Assembly: GCF_000247645.1 (NCBI RefSeq)
Contig: NZ_AHWA01000002.1
Coordinates: forward strand, 310,001-374,000
Source of the DNA: Salinibacterium sp. PAMC 21357
Lineage (GTDB): Bacteria > Actinomycetota > Actinomycetes > Actinomycetales > Microbacteriaceae
DNA: 64,000 bases
Direction: 5' to 3'
The notes beneath the pieces are model-generated. The model searched no databases. It saw only the letters and a list, made by a program, of their open reading frames with translations, and was not told the DNA's origin. This document shows positions 17,501 to 27,832 of this stretch, one piece after another. The position numbers and the translations under genes are program-made. The number at the start of each line of letters is the position of its first letter. Positions within the stretch are counted from its first letter, which is position 1.

Positions 17501-19133
17501 ACGCCCAATCGCATCGACGTGACAACAGCTTCGCGGATGGAATCAAGCGGGGGGTTAGTTACTTGCGCGAACTGTTGAGTGAAGTAGTCGAACAGCAAAC
17601 GGGGGCGCTCAGAAAGCACTGCAATCGGGGTATCAGACCCCATCGCGCCGAGTGGTTCAGCACCGAGTCGAGACATCGGCTCGATGAGGATGCGGACTTC
17701 TTCCTCGGTGTAACCGAAGGTGCGCTGACGGCGAGTCACCGAGGCGGGCGTGTGCACAATGTGCTCGCGCTCTGGCAACTCTTCGAGCGCAATTCGACCA
17801 CTCTCAAGCCACTCCGCCCACGGCTGTGATGCCGCAAGTTCTGCCTTGATCTCATCGTCTTCAATAAGACGACCAGCTTGAGTATCGACCAAGAACATCT
17901 TGCCTGGACGCAAACGCCCCTTGCGAACGACCTTGGTCGGTTCAACGTCGAAAACGCCGATTTCACTCGCCAGAACAACGAGCCCATCATCAGTGACCAA
18001 GTAGCGTCCGGGACGCAGCCCATTGCGGTCAAGAGTCGCTCCGACTAACGAACCGTCTGTAAACACGAGTGCCGCAGGACCATCCCATGGTTCCATGAGC
18101 ATCGAGTGGTACTCGTAGAACGCACGACGGCGAGGGTCTGCGTCGACCTGATTCTCGTAGGCCTCCGGAACCATCATCATCATTGCGTGAGGCAGCGGAC
18201 GCCCCGCGAGATTCAGTAGCTCAACAACCTCATCAAACGATGCCGAGTCGCTCGCGCCTGGCGTGTTGACCGGAAGAATGTCTTGATGTTCCCGAAAACT
18301 GCGGACTCGAGTTGGGACTGGCGGGCGCGCATCCAGTTGCGGTTGCCCTGCACAGTGTTGATCTCACCGTTGTGAGCCACCATGCGGAAAGGCTGTGCCA
18401 GCGGCCACGACGGGAACGTATTCGTGGAATACCGAGAATGCACGAGAGCAAGCTTTGATGCGAAGCGCTCGTCAGAAAGATCAGGATAAAACGGCTCTAG
18501 TTGAAGAGTCGTAACCATGCCCTTGTACGTGATTGTTCGGCACGAAAGCGACGGGAAATAGACATGCAATTCGCGTTCGGCACGCTTGCGTAGACGATAG
18601 GTCTGGCGATCCAGATGGATGCCGCGAAGCGTGCCCTTCAGGTCGACTCGCTTTGACTGCAAGAACAGCTGCTCAAAGGCGGGCATTGCGTCGCGTGCGA
18701 GACTGCCCAATTCGTCGGGCTGGATGGGGACTTCACGCCACCCCAGGACGGTAAGGTCCTCTTCTTCCGCCAGCTTTTCGATGCCAGTCTTAACTTCTTG
18801 GCGCTCGTCAGTGTCGTGGGGCAAGAACGCAATTCCTACCGCGTACCGACCATCACTAGGTAGGTCGAAGTCGACGACGGCCCGGAAAAAGGCATCCGGA
18901 ATCTGCGTCATGATGCCAGCACCATCACCGGTGCCAGCATCAGACCCGACGGCACCGCGGTGCTCTAGATTGCGCAGCGCTTCGAGGGCTGTCGCAATGA
19001 TGTCGTGCCCGGGCGTGCCGCGAAGCGTCGCCACCATGGCGAGTCCACAAGCATCTTTCTCATTGGATGGGTCGTACATCCCTGCCGCGGCGGGGATCGA
19101 ACCAAAGCGTTCAAAGGGTGGGGTAACAGCCAT
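14560..19133 (-). CDS. gltB: Glutamate synthase, large (alpha) subunit, broken by a one-base deletion
   Basis: The reading frame runs from the ATG at 19133 to about 18282, then continues in another frame to 14560. Adding one base in the run at 18281-18283 (AAGAC to AAGGAC on the coding strand) joins VFGNIK to [11 protein letters not shown] and gives about 1524 residues, the normal GltB size. The N-terminal glutamine amidotransferase nucleophile is Cys29 (DACGLAMVA), exposed after propeptide removal. The FMN/glutamate-forming domain and the cluster motif [13 protein letters not shown] lie in the C-terminal half. It makes glutamate from 2-oxoglutarate and glutamine with GltD. The MMMM run near the break is internal, not a start. 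Confidence 0.93.
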
Positions 19134-19237
19134 GCCGTACCGTCCTCACGTGTTACTGGTGCGGAGAGGGACTTCTCTGGCCCATAGAAAATTCAGAGCC
19201 GGATAGTGGCCTGAGGGGTGTGACCGCTTGTGGCGGA

Positions 19238-20305
19238 CTATTTCGAAGCAGTGACCGGAGCGGACTCGTCGGCAGCGTTGACGACAATGTCATGCTCGGA
19301 ATAGGTTTCATCGGAGTTTACAACACCATCGGCGGTCCAGATGTGATCATCGACATAGGCACTGCGTTCTACACCCGCATGGCGACGTGATTGCACGATG
19401 AACAAGATCACTCCGAGGACAACGGTGAGAATCGCTCCCCACACGTTTACGCGGAGCCCGAGGTAGACCTCGCTTGGGTCGATCCGAATGGACTCGAACC
19501 ACACACGGCCAATGCCGTACCAAACCATGTAGAGCGCCCAAACTTTGCCCCACTGCAGCCTTCTCGGGCCTGACGCAGACAATGTCGGAACCGTGAGCCC
19601 AAGAACGTGCTTCTTGACGAAACCATACTGGCGCTCCATCGTCAGCAAGAACACAATGCCGACAACGTTCCAGATCATTTCGTAAAGAAATGTGGGGTGG
19701 AAGAGAGTATCTGCAGGCAAACCGATCGGGATTACCGAGTTTGTTGCCTCAATCTCTAGGCCCCACGGAAGATCAGTCGGCTGGCCGAATAGCTCGTGGT
19801 TGAAGTAGTTGCCGAAGCGGCCGATAGCTTGGGCGAGAAGCATGCCGGGAGCGAGGGCATCCGCAAAGCTCCAGAAACGGATACCTGTCTGGCGCGCACC
19901 GATGAACGCACCGACAGCGCCACCAATGAGCGAACCGAAAATAGCGTTTCCGCCGTTCCAGATTCGAATAACTTCCCACGGATCTGCGCCCTCAAAGAAG
20001 TAATCTCCTGGGTGGGTAAACACGTGATATAAGCGTGCTCCAACGAGTCCGAGCGGCACAGCCCAAATGATGATGTCGATAACGACCCCAGGCTCAGCAC
20101 CGCGGCTCGTAAGCCGACGCGACGTTAGCCACGTCGCTGCGATGATTCCCACAAGAATGCAGATTGCATACGTGTGGATCACAATTGCTTGGCTCGGGTT
20201 AACGCCAATTCCGCTCAACCACTGGCCGAACGGGATTGTTGCGAGCGTCGACCAAGAGTCGGGCGGGCTCGGAATACTGAACGGCACTAATGACAAAACG
20301 GTCAC
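19238..20305 (-). CDS. lgt: Prolipoprotein diacylglyceryl transferase
   Basis: 355 residues, an integral membrane protein that adds diacylglycerol to the lipobox cysteine of prolipoproteins. The family signature GRFGNYFNHELFG lies near residue 160, and HPTFLYEMIWN follows. About seven hydrophobic segments are present. A hydrophilic C-terminal tail beyond residue 300 is typical of actinobacterial Lgt. The GTG at 20305 directly abuts AGAAAG, so initiation at the in-frame TTG at 20296, eight bases after AAAGG, is equally likely. It lies 15 nt after trpA, the usual actinobacterial order. SsuA in this window is one likely client. Confidence 0.95.
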   Translation of the reverse strand: MTVLSLVPFSIPSPPDSWSTLATIPFGQWLSGIGVNPSQAIVIHTYAICILVGIIAATWLTSRRLTSRGAEPGVVIDIIIWAVPLGLVGARLYHVFTHPGDYFFEGADPWEVIRIWNGGNAIFGSLIGGAVGAFIGARQTGIRFWSFADALAPGMLLAQAIGRFGNYFNHELFGQPTDLPWGLEIEATNSVIPIGLPADTLFHPTFLYEMIWNVVGIVFLLTMERQYGFVKKHVLGLTVPTLSASGPRRLQWGKVWALYMVWYGIGRVWFESIRIDPSEVYLGLRVNVWGAILTVVLGVILFIVQSRRHAGVERSAYVDDHIWTADGVVNSDETYSEHDIVVNAADESAPVTASK

Positions 20306-20320
20306 CTTTCTGGACTGCGA

Positions 20321-21103
20321 CTAAGCAAGCGTACCGGTCGAAAGCGACGCTGCAGTCTGTGCGACTGCGCTCACCCCACCGGTCGCCAACGCGCTAACGA
20401 ATACTGACCCGACAATTGCACCATCGGCGTAGGTAAGAACCTCATGCACCTGTTCAGCGGTGGAAATACCGAGGCCAACGCACGCGCTGGTCGAACCAGC
20501 AGTACGCAGGCGTGCGACTAGCGTCTTGGCCGCCGAGTCAACGTCAGACCGGGCACCGGTAATACCCATCGTCGATACGGCGTAAACGAATCCAGTACTT
20601 GCCTCAACCGCGCGCACCAGTCGTGCATCGCTCGACGAAGGCGCTGCGAGAAATACGCGATCGAGCCCGGTCCGCTCAGACGCGGCAATCCACTCCGCAG
20701 CCTCGTCGCTCACCAGATCAGGCGTAATGATTCCTGCTCCCCCGGCTGCCGTGAGCTGGTCGGCAAAACGGTCAACGCCAAACTGCATGATCGGGTTCCA
20801 ATAACTCATCAGCATTACCGGCGTCGATACTCGGGAAGTGATCTCCGCTACCGCATCGAAACCATCCTGAAGCCGAAACCCATTAGCGAGCGCCTGCTGC
20901 GTGGCCTTCTGAATGGCTGGACCGTCCATCACTGGATCGGAGTATGGCAAGCCCAGTTCAATGACATCTACGCCATTCTCCGCAAGAGCAACGGCCGCCT
21001 CGATACTGTCCGCGATCGTGGGAAAACCAACCGGTAAATAGCCGATGAGAGCGCCAGAGCGGTCACGATTCGCCTGCGCAATGGTGTTTTCAACAGTGCT
21101 CAT
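20321..21103 (-). CDS. trpA: Tryptophan synthase alpha chain
   Basis: 260 residues. It cleaves indole-3-glycerol phosphate to indole, which is channelled to TrpB. The catalytic glutamate and aspartate motifs are visible (VIELGLPYSDPVMDGPAIQ near residue 45), as are the substrate phosphate-binding segments toward the C-terminus. The start codon overlaps the trpB stop by one base (TAATG), so it is translationally coupled. Confidence 0.98.
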   Translation of the reverse strand: MSTVENTIAQANRDRSGALIGYLPVGFPTIADSIEAAVALAENGVDVIELGLPYSDPVMDGPAIQKATQQALANGFRLQDGFDAVAEITSRVSTPVMLMSYWNPIMQFGVDRFADQLTAAGGAGIITPDLVSDEAAEWIAASERTGLDRVFLAAPSSSDARLVRAVEASTGFVYAVSTMGITGARSDVDSAAKTLVARLRTAGSTSACVGLGISTAEQVHEVLTYADGAIVGSVFVSALATGGVSAVAQTAASLSTGTLA

Positions 21104-22347
21104 TATTTCTCCTCCGCGACCGGAGTTGCGGTAGAAGCTGCTGCCGCAGCATCCGCGGCATCAATGAGATCAAAGTATTCCGCCGCAGTCTCCATGTCTT
21201 TATCGCCACGGCCGCTGAGGTTGACCAAAATAACCGAATCCGGGCCAAGCTCTTTGCCTAGTTTGAGCGCGCCAGCCAAGGCATGAGCAGACTCGATTGC
21301 CGGGATGATGCCTTCAGTTCTGCTCAGAAGGCGCAGTGCCTCCATAGCTTCAGCATCGGTTATCGGCAAATAGTTGGCCCGCCCGATGTCTTTGAGCCAT
21401 GAGTGTTCTGGGCCGACACCTGGGTAGTCGAGGCCGGCAGAGATCGAGTGCGATTCGACGGTCTGGCCGTCTTCGTCTTGCAACATATAGCTGCGGGCGC
21501 CGTGAAGCACACCAGGGCGACCGCGAGTGAGGGTAGCGGCGTGGCGCTCGGTGAGGTGGCCTTCGCCGGCAGCTTCGTAGCCGTAGAGCGCGACATCCGG
21601 GTCATCGAGAAATGCGTGGAAAATGCCCATGGCATTGCTGCCGCCGCCGACACAGGCTGCGACCGCTGTCGGTAGGGCTCCAGTGAGCTTGATTACCTGC
21701 TCGCGAGCTTCGTCGCCAATGACCTTGTGAAAGTCGCGAACCATTACGGGGAACGGATGAGGGCCAGCGACCGTGCCGAGGAGATAATGAGTATCTTCAA
21801 CGTTCGCTACCCAGTCGCGCAAGGCTTCGTTGATCGCATCTTTCAGGGTGCGCGAACCAGCGGTGACCGGGATAACCTCGGCGCCGAGAAGGCGCATTCG
21901 AGCCACATTCAAGGCTTGACGTTCGGTATCGACTTCGCCCATGTAGACGACGCAGGACATTCCAAAAAGCGCCGCAGCGGTGGCCGTAGCAACGCCGTGT
22001 TGCCCTGCACCGGTCTCAGCGATCAGGCGGGTCTTCCCCAGTCGACGAGCAAGCAGAGCTTGACCGAGAACATTGTTGATCTTGTGCGAGCCAGTGTGAT
22101 TGAGGTCTTCGCGCTTCAGGATGATACGAGCCCCGCCAGCGTGTGCTGCAAAACGCGGCACCTCGGTAATGATCGACGGTCTGCCGGTGTAGCTAGCGTG
22201 CAACTCTGCGAGCTCCGCTTGGAACACGGGATCGATCTTTGCTGCGTTGTAGGCAGCATCGAGCTCGTCGAGAGCTGCGATCAGCGACTCGGGGACAAAA
22301 CGTCCGCCGAATTCTCCGAAATAGGGGCCTAGTTCATCTCTCAGCAT
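21103..22347 (-). CDS. trpB: Tryptophan synthase beta chain
   Basis: 414 residues. The PLP-dependent subunit condenses indole with serine. The PLP lysine lies in [11 protein letters not shown] near residue 90, and the glycine-rich phosphate-binding loop is [10 protein letters not shown]. The N-terminus [16 protein letters not shown] is typical of TrpB1. Its start overlaps the trpC stop by one base (TAATG). A short acidic/alanine-rich tail follows the conserved SGRGDKDM motif. Confidence 0.98.
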   Translation of the reverse strand: MLRDELGPYFGEFGGRFVPESLIAALDELDAAYNAAKIDPVFQAELAELHASYTGRPSIITEVPRFAAHAGGARIILKREDLNHTGSHKINNVLGQALLARRLGKTRLIAETGAGQHGVATATAAALFGMSCVVYMGEVDTERQALNVARMRLLGAEVIPVTAGSRTLKDAINEALRDWVANVEDTHYLLGTVAGPHPFPVMVRDFHKVIGDEAREQVIKLTGALPTAVAACVGGGSNAMGIFHAFLDDPDVALYGYEAAGEGHLTERHAATLTRGRPGVLHGARSYMLQDEDGQTVESHSISAGLDYPGVGPEHSWLKDIGRANYLPITDAEAMEALRLLSRTEGIIPAIESAHALAGALKLGKELGPDSVILVNLSGRGDKDMETAAEYFDLIDAADAAAAASTATPVAEEK

Positions 22348-23117
22348 TAGCAGTCCAAAAACTCTTGCAGGGTGGCAATAGGGTCACCGGTGACGAGTGC
22401 TTCTCCCACGAGAACCACATCGGCGCCTGCCCGTCGATAGTGGGCGACGTCGGCAGCAGACTTCACGGCAGATTCGGCAATACGGATCACACCGCTCGGG
22501 ATCTGATCAGCAAGTTCACCGAACAAATTTTGATCAAGCTCGAAGGTGCTCAGGTTGCGTGCGTTGACACCAACCAGGCTTGCCCCAACATCTAGCGCCC
22601 GGGCAACTTCGTCGGCCGAGTGAGTTTCGACCAACGGAGTCATGCCGAGCTCGACGATCAAGTTGTACAGCGACTCGAGGGTCTGTTGGTCAAGAGCGGC
22701 AACGATGAGGAGAACAAGGTCGGCACCGGCCGCGCGCGCCTCGAAAACTTGGTACGGCTCGGCAATGAAGTCTTTGCGGAGAACGGGGAGGCGAACGACA
22801 GACTTAACCGTCATAAGGTCGTCAAGCGAACCACCGAAACGACGTTGCTCAGTGAGCACGCTGATAGCACTCGCACCACCTGTTTGATACGACAAGGCCA
22901 GCGATGCGGGATCGCTGATCTCCGCAAGAGCACCCCGTGACGGGCTTGATCTCTTGATCTCAGCAATGATGTGAACTCGCTCGCGCGGCGACAGCGCAGC
23001 AAGCGCGTCCAAAGCAGGGACTGCTTCAGTTGCAGCACGCTCTACATCAGCAAGGCTGACAGAATCCCGACGAACGGCGGCATCTTCTAACGCGCCGTCG
23101 ACTAAATCGCTGAGCAC
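22347..23117 (-). CDS. trpC: Indole-3-glycerol phosphate synthase
   Basis: 256 residues from a GTG at 23117, which begins [17 protein letters not shown] as in other TrpC proteins and follows the upstream stop codon with a single base between (TAG-A-GTG). The longer in-frame ORF to 23192 overlaps the upstream gene and is rejected. It catalyses ring closure of CdRP to indole-3-glycerol phosphate. The (beta-alpha)8 barrel is shown by [41 protein letters not shown] and the C-terminal [12 protein letters not shown]. Confidence 0.96.
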   Translation of the reverse strand: MLSDLVDGALEDAAVRRDSVSLADVERAATEAVPALDALAALSPRERVHIIAEIKRSSPSRGALAEISDPASLALSYQTGGASAISVLTEQRRFGGSLDDLMTVKSVVRLPVLRKDFIAEPYQVFEARAAGADLVLLIVAALDQQTLESLYNLIVELGMTPLVETHSADEVARALDVGASLVGVNARNLSTFELDQNLFGELADQIPSGVIRIAESAVKSAADVAHYRRAGADVVLVGEALVTGDPIATLQEFLDC

Positions 23118-23118
23118 T

Positions 23119-23349
23119 CTAGTTGTGAGGCTCGACGGTGAGCTTGTCGCCACCGACGCCATAGCCGAGCTTGCGCAAAACCTGGCCAACAATTAGTCCG
23201 ACAACCACAAGACCAGCCGAGGCAAATACTAGCCACGGAATGACGAACCAGAATGCGAGGGTTCCAATCGCGAACGCGACCAACATGATGACAACGGCGG
23301 TCCATGCCGCCGGCGAATTTCCGTGGCCGGGGTCATTATCAGTACTCAT
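23119..23349 (-). CDS. HGxxPAAW family small membrane protein
   Basis: 76 residues with the motif HGNSPAAWTAV at residues 9-19, which names an actinobacterial family usually encoded beside trpC. Two hydrophobic segments follow (about 17-37 and 40-58). The C-terminus is hydrophilic. Its function is unknown. Position between the trp-associated membrane protein and trpC, and one-base spacing to trpC, suggest a role linked to tryptophan synthesis or transport. Confidence 0.8.
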   Translation of the reverse strand: MSTDNDPGHGNSPAAWTAVVIMLVAFAIGTLAFWFVIPWLVFASAGLVVVGLIVGQVLRKLGYGVGGDKLTVEPHN

Positions 23350-23409
23350 CAGGCTCCATTCATTGCTGATCTTAAATTCTAGCGGGAGTAAAGCTCGTGG
23401 TCATGCCAC

Positions 23410-23979
23410 TCACTCGGCGGTTGGGTCGATTCCCCGGCTCTGCGCATCCCATTGCGATGCCGGATCATCGGCAACCACCGTCGTCGCGCGGTCATACTTC
23501 TTCGTCGCCACGGGCCAACGATGAGCCGAAAACGTCGCGAAGAGACCAATAACGACGATGAGCCCGCCCGCGATGATCGCTGGGACTGGCCACGCATTAA
23601 CGTTGACAACGTCGACGAGCGCTCTGAGCGAATCAGTCCCGCTGATGCCCGTGACATCCGTGATCAATGAGCCGGAGGAGATAACGGGATCGGCAAGCGC
23701 ACCCTGACTGACCGCAACGATAGTTGCGCCGACAGCGGCAGCAACCACACCGAGAATTCTTCGCACGATGAGCGAAGAGAGACTGAGCGCGGCGACCAGA
23801 GCGAACGCTGAGAGGGCGAGAGCGGCGAGTGATCCGGCAGCATCGCTGCCGAGGACCTCCACGCGTGAACCGTCGCGCAAGATGATCGTGAACCACGTTT
23901 GAGTCCACGACAGCATGACCGTCGCTGCCGCAACAACCAAACCACTCAAAACTAGGGGTCGAGCGCGCTTGAGAATCAT
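23410..23979 (-). CDS. Trp biosynthesis-associated membrane protein
   Basis: 189 residues with four hydrophobic segments and the loop motif LSWTQTWF, matching the family of trp-operon associated membrane proteins (Rv1610-like). Function is unknown. The ATG overlaps the trpE stop by four bases (ATGA), so its synthesis is tied to that of TrpE. Rigid co-occurrence with trpE across actinobacteria is the main clue to its role. Confidence 0.82.
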   Translation of the reverse strand: MILKRARPLVLSGLVVAAATVMLSWTQTWFTIILRDGSRVEVLGSDAAGSLAALALSAFALVAALSLSSLIVRRILGVVAAAVGATIVAVSQGALADPVISSGSLITDVTGISGTDSLRALVDVVNVNAWPVPAIIAGGLIVVIGLFATFSAHRWPVATKKYDRATTVVADDPASQWDAQSRGIDPTAE

Positions 23980-25502
23980 GAATTCAGCCGCCGCATGGCA
24001 TTCGCTACCGCTACTGCCCGCAGCGGAGCTGCCGCTTTGTTCTGCGCTTCTTGATGCTCGGAAACGGGGTCAGAGTCGGCGACAAGTCCTGCCCCTGCCT
24101 GCACTCGCGCCATCCCATCCACAATGGTCACGGTGCGAATCGCGATCGCGAGATCAACGTCGCCAGCGAAGTCGAAATACCCCACAACTCCCCCATACAC
24201 GCCACGTTGTGCCGGCTCCAACTCATCAATGATCTCGAGAGCGCGAGGTTTGGGCGCGCCAGATAGCGTTCCCGCGGGGAACGTTGCTCGAAACACGTCC
24301 ACTGCGGAAGCCCCATCAGCAAGGTTCCCCTCCACCGAGGAAACCAAATGCATGATGTGACTGAAACGCTCTACCTGCATAAACTCGGTGACCGCGACAG
24401 TGCCCGGGCTGCACACCTTAAGGAGATCATTGCGAGCCAGATCGACGAGCATGAGGTGCTCAGCACGTTCTTTGGTATCCGCGAGCAATTCCTCAGCGAG
24501 CTCAAGATCTTGCTCGGTGTCAACGCCACGAGGGCGCGATCCCGCGATCGGATGCATGTGCACCCGCTTTTGCGAGACCTTGACCAGAGCTTCTGGGCTG
24601 GCCCCCACGATCGAATAAGGACGTCCATCCACGTCAACGAGCGACAGCAAATACATATACGGCGAGGGGTTTAGCGTGCGAAGCACGCGATAGACATCAA
24701 GCGGCGTAGCGCTGAGCTCGTGATCGAAGCGCTGGGAAATAACGACCTGGAAGACATCCCCGTCGCGAATGAAGTCTTTTGATCGCGCAATCGCCTCCGC
24801 ATATTCCTCGGGAGTGCTGCGGGAAATCGGTGACGGCGCGATGTCAATATCGACGTCGGCCAGATAAGCCTCCGTCGGTCGCGCAAGGCCGGCCTGCAGG
24901 ACATCGAGACGTGACTGACTTTCGGTCCACATCGCACCACTGTCTAATTGACCATCATTGAGGACCGTCGAGATCAGGAGCACAGTTCCGTTGCGGTGAT
25001 CGAGAACAACCAGATCAGAGACGAAACTCAGTGCTTGGCTGGGGACATCGAAGTCGGCTGGCGGCGCATCGGGAAGATTCTCCAACTCGCGAACGGCCTC
25101 CCAGCCGATGAATCCAACCAAACCGCCCGTGAGCGGTGGATGCCCGGCGACACGCGGAGTCTTCCACCGTTCGTTGAGGTGCGCCAGAGCTTCTAACGGT
25201 GCACTTGGGCAATCGTCACCCAGTACACGCTCTTTAGACAATCCGTAGTCAATCCACTCGACAGCGTCGTCCTGTTGCGTGAGCACGCCAAAGCTCGCCA
25301 CTCCGACAAAGGAAAATCGAGACCAGATCCCGCCTTGACCGGCCGATTCGAGCAGAAAAGTACCGGGCTTAGCCTGTGCCAGCTTTCGATAGACGCCCAC
25401 CGGGGTCTCGCCATCCGCAAAAATTTGGCGAATAACCGGAACCACGCGATTACCTGCGGCAACTAGGCGATCGAATTCTGCGCGATCGGTAGTGCTATTC
25501 AT
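23976..25502 (-). CDS. trpE: Anthranilate synthase component I
   Basis: 508 residues from the ATG at 25502; a longer in-frame ORF to 25604 lies inside hisI and is rejected. It converts chorismate to anthranilate using ammonia from TrpG. The tryptophan feedback motif LLES is near residue 48. The chorismate-binding domain shows [22 protein letters not shown] and [19 protein letters not shown]. trpG and trpD are not in this window. The start overlaps the hisI stop by 8 nt, which physically couples histidine and tryptophan genes. Confidence 0.97.
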   Translation of the reverse strand: MNSTTDRAEFDRLVAAGNRVVPVIRQIFADGETPVGVYRKLAQAKPGTFLLESAGQGGIWSRFSFVGVASFGVLTQQDDAVEWIDYGLSKERVLGDDCPSAPLEALAHLNERWKTPRVAGHPPLTGGLVGFIGWEAVRELENLPDAPPADFDVPSQALSFVSDLVVLDHRNGTVLLISTVLNDGQLDSGAMWTESQSRLDVLQAGLARPTEAYLADVDIDIAPSPISRSTPEEYAEAIARSKDFIRDGDVFQVVISQRFDHELSATPLDVYRVLRTLNPSPYMYLLSLVDVDGRPYSIVGASPEALVKVSQKRVHMHPIAGSRPRGVDTEQDLELAEELLADTKERAEHLMLVDLARNDLLKVCSPGTVAVTEFMQVERFSHIMHLVSSVEGNLADGASAVDVFRATFPAGTLSGAPKPRALEIIDELEPAQRGVYGGVVGYFDFAGDVDLAIAIRTVTIVDGMARVQAGAGLVADSDPVSEHQEAQNKAAAPLRAVAVANAMRRLNS

Positions 25503-25871
25503 GAGAGAACCCCTGGCGCGGAGAAAGCGGATCGACCTCAAAGCACGAATGGGCGCCAGTGTGGCACGCAGGGCCAACCTGCTCAACGCCGACAAGAAGC
25601 GCATCGCGATCGCAGTCCAACGCCGCAGTGCGCACGAACTGACGATGGCCGCTCGTGTCGCCCTTGCGCCACAACTCTTGACGGCTGCGGCTGTAAAAAG
25701 TCACTCGGCCCTCGGTGAGCGTGCGGTCAGAGCCTCAGCGTTCATGTAGCCAAGCATGAGTACCTCTTTGGTGTCCCACTGCTGAATGATCGCCGGCAGT
25801 AGACCATCGGACGCGAACTGGGCTCGCTCAAGAACTTCGGCAACTGTCGCTGGGGTAAGTTCGTCGCTCAT
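25495..25871 (-). CDS. hisI: Phosphoribosyl-AMP cyclohydrolase, broken by a one-base deletion
   Basis: The ATG at 25871 overlaps the hisF stop by four bases and opens [19 protein letters not shown], continuing to [10 protein letters not shown]. It then falls out of frame at about 25724-25726. The other frame continues [21 protein letters not shown] and ends in CFEVDPLSP with the zinc-binding cysteines ([18 protein letters not shown]). One added base (ACCGC to ACCCGC) restores 125 residues, the normal HisI length. It opens the adenine ring of PR-AMP in histidine synthesis. The conserved flanks on both sides argue for sequence error. Confidence 0.88.
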
Positions 25872-26620
25872 CGAGTAACCAATCCATCATTTCGAAGGGC
25901 TTCTTTGACGTCGCCAACGGTCAGTTGACGGTTGTGAAATACGGATGCCGCAAGGACTGCATCCGCGCCAGCTGCGAAGGCCGGGGCAAAGTGCTCTAGT
26001 GCGCCGGCACCACCACTGGCAATAACGGGCACGGTCGCAAATTCGCTAATCGCCGACACCAATTCGAGGTCGAACCCCTGCTTGGTACCGTCAGCGTCGA
26101 TGGAGTTGACGAGCAACTCGCCAGCGCCGCGCTCCATTGCTTCGTGAGCCCACTCGATCGCGTCGCGATCAGTCTCAGTTCGGCCGCCGTGAGTTGTGAC
26201 GATCCAACCGTCCCCGCGCCGCTTGATATCGAGGCTCAACACCAAAACCTGGGCACCAAATCGACGGGAGATATCGTCGATGAGTTGCGGACGGGCAAGA
26301 GCCGCACTATTCACACCAACTTTGTCGGCACCATGAGCCAAGAGCTTCGAGACGTCATCCGGCTCTCTGACACCGCCGCCGACCGTCAGGGGGATAAAAA
26401 TCTGCTCCGCGGCAGAACGCACAACGTCATACATCGTGGCGCGGCCCTCAACAGTTGCTGTGACATCGAGAAAAGTTATTTCGTCTGCACCCTGCTCGTA
26501 GTAGAGCCGAGCGAGAGCAACGGGATCACCCGCATCACGAAGATCTTTGAAATTAACACCTTTAACGACGCGACCGTCAGCGACATCGAGGCAGGGAATG
26601 ACCCGGACTGCGACAGCCAC
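25868..26620 (-). CDS. hisF: Imidazole glycerol phosphate synthase subunit HisF
   Basis: 250 residues from the GTG at 26620, two bases after the hisG stop. The longer ORF to 26740 overlaps hisG and lacks conservation. It forms IGP and AICAR from PRFAR with ammonia from HisH. The catalytic N-terminal [17 protein letters not shown] and the barrel phosphate-binding segments VGGGVR and IASGGAG are present. hisH and hisA are not in this window. Confidence 0.96.
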   Translation of the reverse strand: MAVAVRVIPCLDVADGRVVKGVNFKDLRDAGDPVALARLYYEQGADEITFLDVTATVEGRATMYDVVRSAAEQIFIPLTVGGGVREPDDVSKLLAHGADKVGVNSAALARPQLIDDISRRFGAQVLVLSLDIKRRGDGWIVTTHGGRTETDRDAIEWAHEAMERGAGELLVNSIDADGTKQGFDLELVSAISEFATVPVIASGGAGALEHFAPAFAAGADAVLAASVFHNRQLTVGDVKEALRNDGLVTR

Positions 26621-26622
26621 GG

Positions 26623-27465
26623 CTAGATCCTCGCTGCGTGAATCGTGCTGACGAGAATGGCGCGGGCACCGACGGCGTAGAGCTCGTCCATGACGTGGTT
26701 CGTGTCTGAGCGTCGAACCATCGATCGCACCGCTACCCACTCGGGATCGTGCAACGGTGACACCGTGGGACTCTCGATTCCCGGAGTGACCTTCGTCGCC
26801 TCATCAAGAAGCCGCAACGGAACGTCATAGTCGATCAGAACGAATTGGCGGGCGACCAGAACGCCTTGGAGCCGGCGTTGGAGAGTAGCGACTCCGTCGC
26901 TCGCTGCGGTGGTCGAGCTAATAAGCACAGCGGTGGAATCGAGAATGACTGGGCCGAAAATTTCGAGACCCTGGGCTCTCAGAGTGGACCCCGTCGAGAC
27001 TACGTCGGCTACAGCATCCGCAACTCCGAGCTGAATCGCCGATTCAACAGCACCATCGAGGCTCACAAGTTCAGCCGTGACGCCATGACGCGCGAGAAAG
27101 TCGCCGACGAGCCCGGCGTAACTGGTAGCAACCCGCACACCATTCAGATCGGAAAGTTCCGTGAAGCGCCCCGGAGCGCCGGCGAAACGAAACGTCGATC
27201 CACCGAAATCGAGGCTGGCGATTTCTACCGCCGGCGACTGCGAATCCAAAAGAAGATCTCGGCCGGTAATGCCCACATCGAGAGCACCAGAGCCGACATA
27301 GGTCGCGATGTCACGGGGGCGCAGGTAGAAAAATTCAACACCGTTGCGGTCATCTCGCACGTTGAGGGCACGAGGATCGCGACGGCCAACGTAGCCGGCC
27401 TCACTAAGCATTTCTGATGCGGTATCACTCAGTGAACCCTTATTGGGCACTGCAACTCTTAACAT
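26623..27465 (-). CDS. hisG: ATP phosphoribosyltransferase (long form)
   Basis: 280 residues, the long homohexameric form with a C-terminal regulatory ACT-like domain that senses histidine, so no HisZ is needed. It joins ATP and PRPP in the first committed step of histidine synthesis. The N-terminus [12 protein letters not shown], the segment [16 protein letters not shown] and the ATSYAGLV motif are typical. It follows hisE after 42 nt. Confidence 0.96.
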   Translation of the reverse strand: MLRVAVPNKGSLSDTASEMLSEAGYVGRRDPRALNVRDDRNGVEFFYLRPRDIATYVGSGALDVGITGRDLLLDSQSPAVEIASLDFGGSTFRFAGAPGRFTELSDLNGVRVATSYAGLVGDFLARHGVTAELVSLDGAVESAIQLGVADAVADVVSTGSTLRAQGLEIFGPVILDSTAVLISSTTAASDGVATLQRRLQGVLVARQFVLIDYDVPLRLLDEATKVTPGIESPTVSPLHDPEWVAVRSMVRRSDTNHVMDELYAVGARAILVSTIHAARI

Positions 27466-27507
27466 GTCAACTCTCAGTCAGTTCGCGCGAAAAGGGGTGT
27501 GTTGGCG

Positions 27508-27771
27508 TCAGAGATGTCGCCACACATCCTCGGGAGAAAGCCCCTTGGCGACCATCAGAACCTGGAGGTGATAAATAAGTTGCGAGATTTCGTCCGCAGT
27601 TTCTTCGTCAGATTGAAACTCGGCTGCCATCCACACTTCGGCAGCCTCCTCAACGATCTTCTTGCCAATCGAATGCACTCCGGCATCGAGCAAGGCAACG
27701 GAGCCCGAGCCTTCGGGGCGTTCAACCGCTTTGCGGCTCAGTTCTGCAAAAAGTTCGTCGAAGTCTTTCAC
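27508..27771 (-). CDS. hisE: Phosphoribosyl-ATP pyrophosphatase
   Basis: 87 residues, a stand-alone HisE as usual in actinobacteria. It hydrolyses PR-ATP to PR-AMP. The metal-binding helix motif EEAAEVWMA with [13 protein letters not shown] is clear. The start is a GTG at 27771 without an obvious Shine-Dalgarno. A stable UUCG hairpin ends 11 bases upstream of this GTG. Confidence 0.95.
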   Translation of the reverse strand: MKDFDELFAELSRKAVERPEGSGSVALLDAGVHSIGKKIVEEAAEVWMAAEFQSDEETADEISQLIYHLQVLMVAKGLSPEDVWRHL

Positions 27772-27782
27772 ACGTCAAGGGT

Positions 27783-27800
27783 ACCGCCCCGAAGGACGGT
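27783..27800 (-). promoter_or_regulatory. UUCG hairpin between the FKBP gene and hisE
   Basis: On the minus strand ACCGTCC-TTCG-GGGCGGT forms a 7-bp stem (one G-U pair) with a UUCG tetraloop, flanked by GGG and ACCC that can extend it. It follows the FKBP stop by 32 bases and ends 11 bases before the hisE GTG. It may be a partial terminator or may limit hisE translation. Confidence 0.5.
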
Positions 27801-27832
27801 CCCCTGCCGTTTTGTGAGATGAAGCGTTGTCG

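Noticed and set aside
14560-18183. A separate protein starting at [12 protein letters not shown]
   Set aside because: The upstream 100 bases code for conserved GltB sequence in the same frame, so this is the C-terminal part of gltB after a frameshift.
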